A DNA stretch of 15,729 bases from JBEKZD01 sp050013395 (GTDB lineage: Bacteria; Verrucomicrobiota; Verrucomicrobiia; Palsa-1439): assembly GCA_050013395.1 (NCBI GenBank), contig JBEKFI010000072.1, positions 1 to 15,729 of the forward strand. Reading direction: 5' to 3'. The position numbers were made by a program, and so were the translations under genes. This document shows, piece by piece, positions 15,346 to 15,729 of this stretch. The notes beneath the pieces were generated by a model. That model was not told where the DNA came from and ran no database searches. It saw only the letters and a program-made list of their open reading frames with translations. How positions within the stretch are numbered: position 1 is the stretch's first letter; each line of letters begins with the position of its first letter.

Positions 15346-15361
15346 CGGCACGGACCCTGCT
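15346..15361 (+). promoter_or_regulatory. Sigma-54 (-24/-12) promoter-like site for the flp pilin genes
   Basis: CGGCACGGACCCTGCT has GG at 15347-15348 and GC at 15359-15360 exactly 10 bases apart, with GGCACG intact, matching 10 of the 12 defined positions of TGGCACG-N4-TTGCW. Transcription would start near 15372, 47 bases before ATG 15419. Confidence 0.55.
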
Positions 15362-15418
15362 TAGTGGTATTTCAGGGAAAGTGAACCTAACAACCAATAC
15401 AAGAGATAGGAGAGAAGC

Positions 15419-15601
15419 ATGAAGGCATTCATAGGAAGATTGGCGAAGAAGTTCAATCAGCGTTCCGGCCAGAGCTTGGTGGAATACACCCTGGTCATCG
15501 CACTTGTGGTGATTGTTTGTATTGCTGCGTTGACATTGCTTGGCAGTAAAACCAGCGCGCAGGTGTCAAGCGTCGCCACACAGATCGGCGCGGCGCCATA
15601 A
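15419..15601 (+). CDS. flp: Flp/Fap-type (class IVb) major pilin precursor
   Basis: The precursor has 60 residues; ATG 15419 has AGGAGAG at 15408-15414. A basic leader (KAFIGRLAKKFNQRSG) ends at Gly17, followed by QSLVEYTLVIALVVIVCIAALTLLG. This is the Flp signature: prepilin peptidase cleavage after Gly17, Glu22 at +5, Tyr23 next, and one hydrophobic helix. The mature pilin of 43 residues is within the family's size range. It would polymerise into Flp pili built by the Tad machine and used for surface attachment. A sigma-54-like promoter lies just upstream and a second, similar pilin gene follows 79 bp downstream. Confidence 0.95.
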   Translation: MKAFIGRLAKKFNQRSGQSLVEYTLVIALVVIVCIAALTLLGSKTSAQVSSVATQIGAAP

Positions 15602-15622
15602 TCTGGCGGCGCGGAAACGACC

Positions 15623-15637
15623 GTTTCAAAATGAAAC
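15623..15637 (+). terminator. Weak hairpin between the two flp genes
   Basis: GTTTCA at 15623-15628 and TGAAAC at 15632-15637 form a 6-bp stem with a 3-base loop in the 79-bp gap between pilin genes. No T-tract follows; it may act as an mRNA stabiliser or partial attenuator that lets the first pilin outnumber the second. Confidence 0.3.
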
Positions 15638-15680
15638 CTACAAGATCAACAAGATCATACAGGAGAGGGGGCGAGAGAGA

Positions 15681-15729
15681 ATGGAGAAGTTCATGAACAG
15701 CCTGATGCGCAAACTCAGCCAGCGTTCCG
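15681..15729 (+). CDS. Second Flp-type pilin, 5' end only (runs off the window)
   Basis: ATG 15681 opens the frame MEKFMNSLMRKLSQRS before the window ends; ATG 15693, with GGAG 6 bases upstream, is an alternative start. The basic leader ending KLSQRS parallels KKFNQRSGQ of the first pilin, and the nucleotides CAGCGTTCCG are identical at that point, so a paralogous pilin is expected with Gly-Gln-x3-Glu-Tyr next. Purine-rich sequence (AGGAGAGGGGGCGAGAGAGA) precedes it. No separate promoter is seen, suggesting co-transcription with the first pilin. Confidence 0.75.
   Translation, partial: MEKFMNSLMRKLSQRS

Noticed and set aside
15212..15397. A - strand frame of 61 codons before flp
   Set aside because: No recognisable domain, no ribosome site, and it covers the putative sigma-54 promoter.

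Overview
The window looks like chromosomal DNA of a high-GC Gram-negative bacterium that degrades plant polysaccharide. Verrucomicrobiota, or a relative in the PVC group, is my best guess. It rests on the gene content (DUF1680/GH127 pairs with GH51, multi-TadE Tad loci, GT-C-like membrane proteins) and on intergenic palindromes of a kind I associate with that group. No rRNA or other phylogenetic marker is present, so the assignment is an inference.

Layout. (1) 1-424: the C-terminal remnant of a GH31 glycosidase, cut by an in-frame stop. (2) 425-823: a non-coding stretch with two perfect palindromes. (3) 824-6816: a + strand cluster for L-arabinose-containing glycans, with two different GH127 beta-L-arabinofuranosidases joined by an ATGA overlap and then a GH51 alpha-L-arabinofuranosidase. 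All three have signal peptides, so together they would strip alpha- and beta-linked arabinofuranose outside the cytoplasm. (4) 6817-7763: a 38-residue membrane/coiled-coil micro-protein and a single-domain response regulator, the latter behind a sigma-54-like promoter. (5) 7826-10314: two tandem paralogous GT-C-like polytopic membrane proteins, the first lacking its N-terminal third. (6) 10315-10522: a hairpin-rich gap between convergent genes.

(7) 10523-14361, - strand: a Tad pilus accessory operon (TadE, TadE, TadG with a von Willebrand A domain) followed by an NtrC-type sigma-54 activator whose receiver domain has lost key residues. (8) About 14434-15195: a gene graveyard. It holds a Fis-type helix-turn-helix remnant, a type ISP restriction enzyme remnant, and a degraded second copy of the activator's 5' end and upstream region that carries a palindromic mobile repeat. 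(9) 15419 to the end: a Flp pilin gene and the start of a second one.

The most interesting pattern links regions 4, 7, 8 and 9. I see sigma-54 (-24/-12) promoter-like sites in front of the flp pilins (+), in front of the tadE-tadE-tadG-activator operon (-), and in front of the orphan response regulator (+). The only sigma-54 activator in the window lies in the tad operon, and a palindrome shared by two copies of its upstream region lies about 160 bp upstream of the flp promoter. This suggests an autoregulated, sigma-54-driven Tad/Flp pilus regulon. It is inferred from sequence motifs only.
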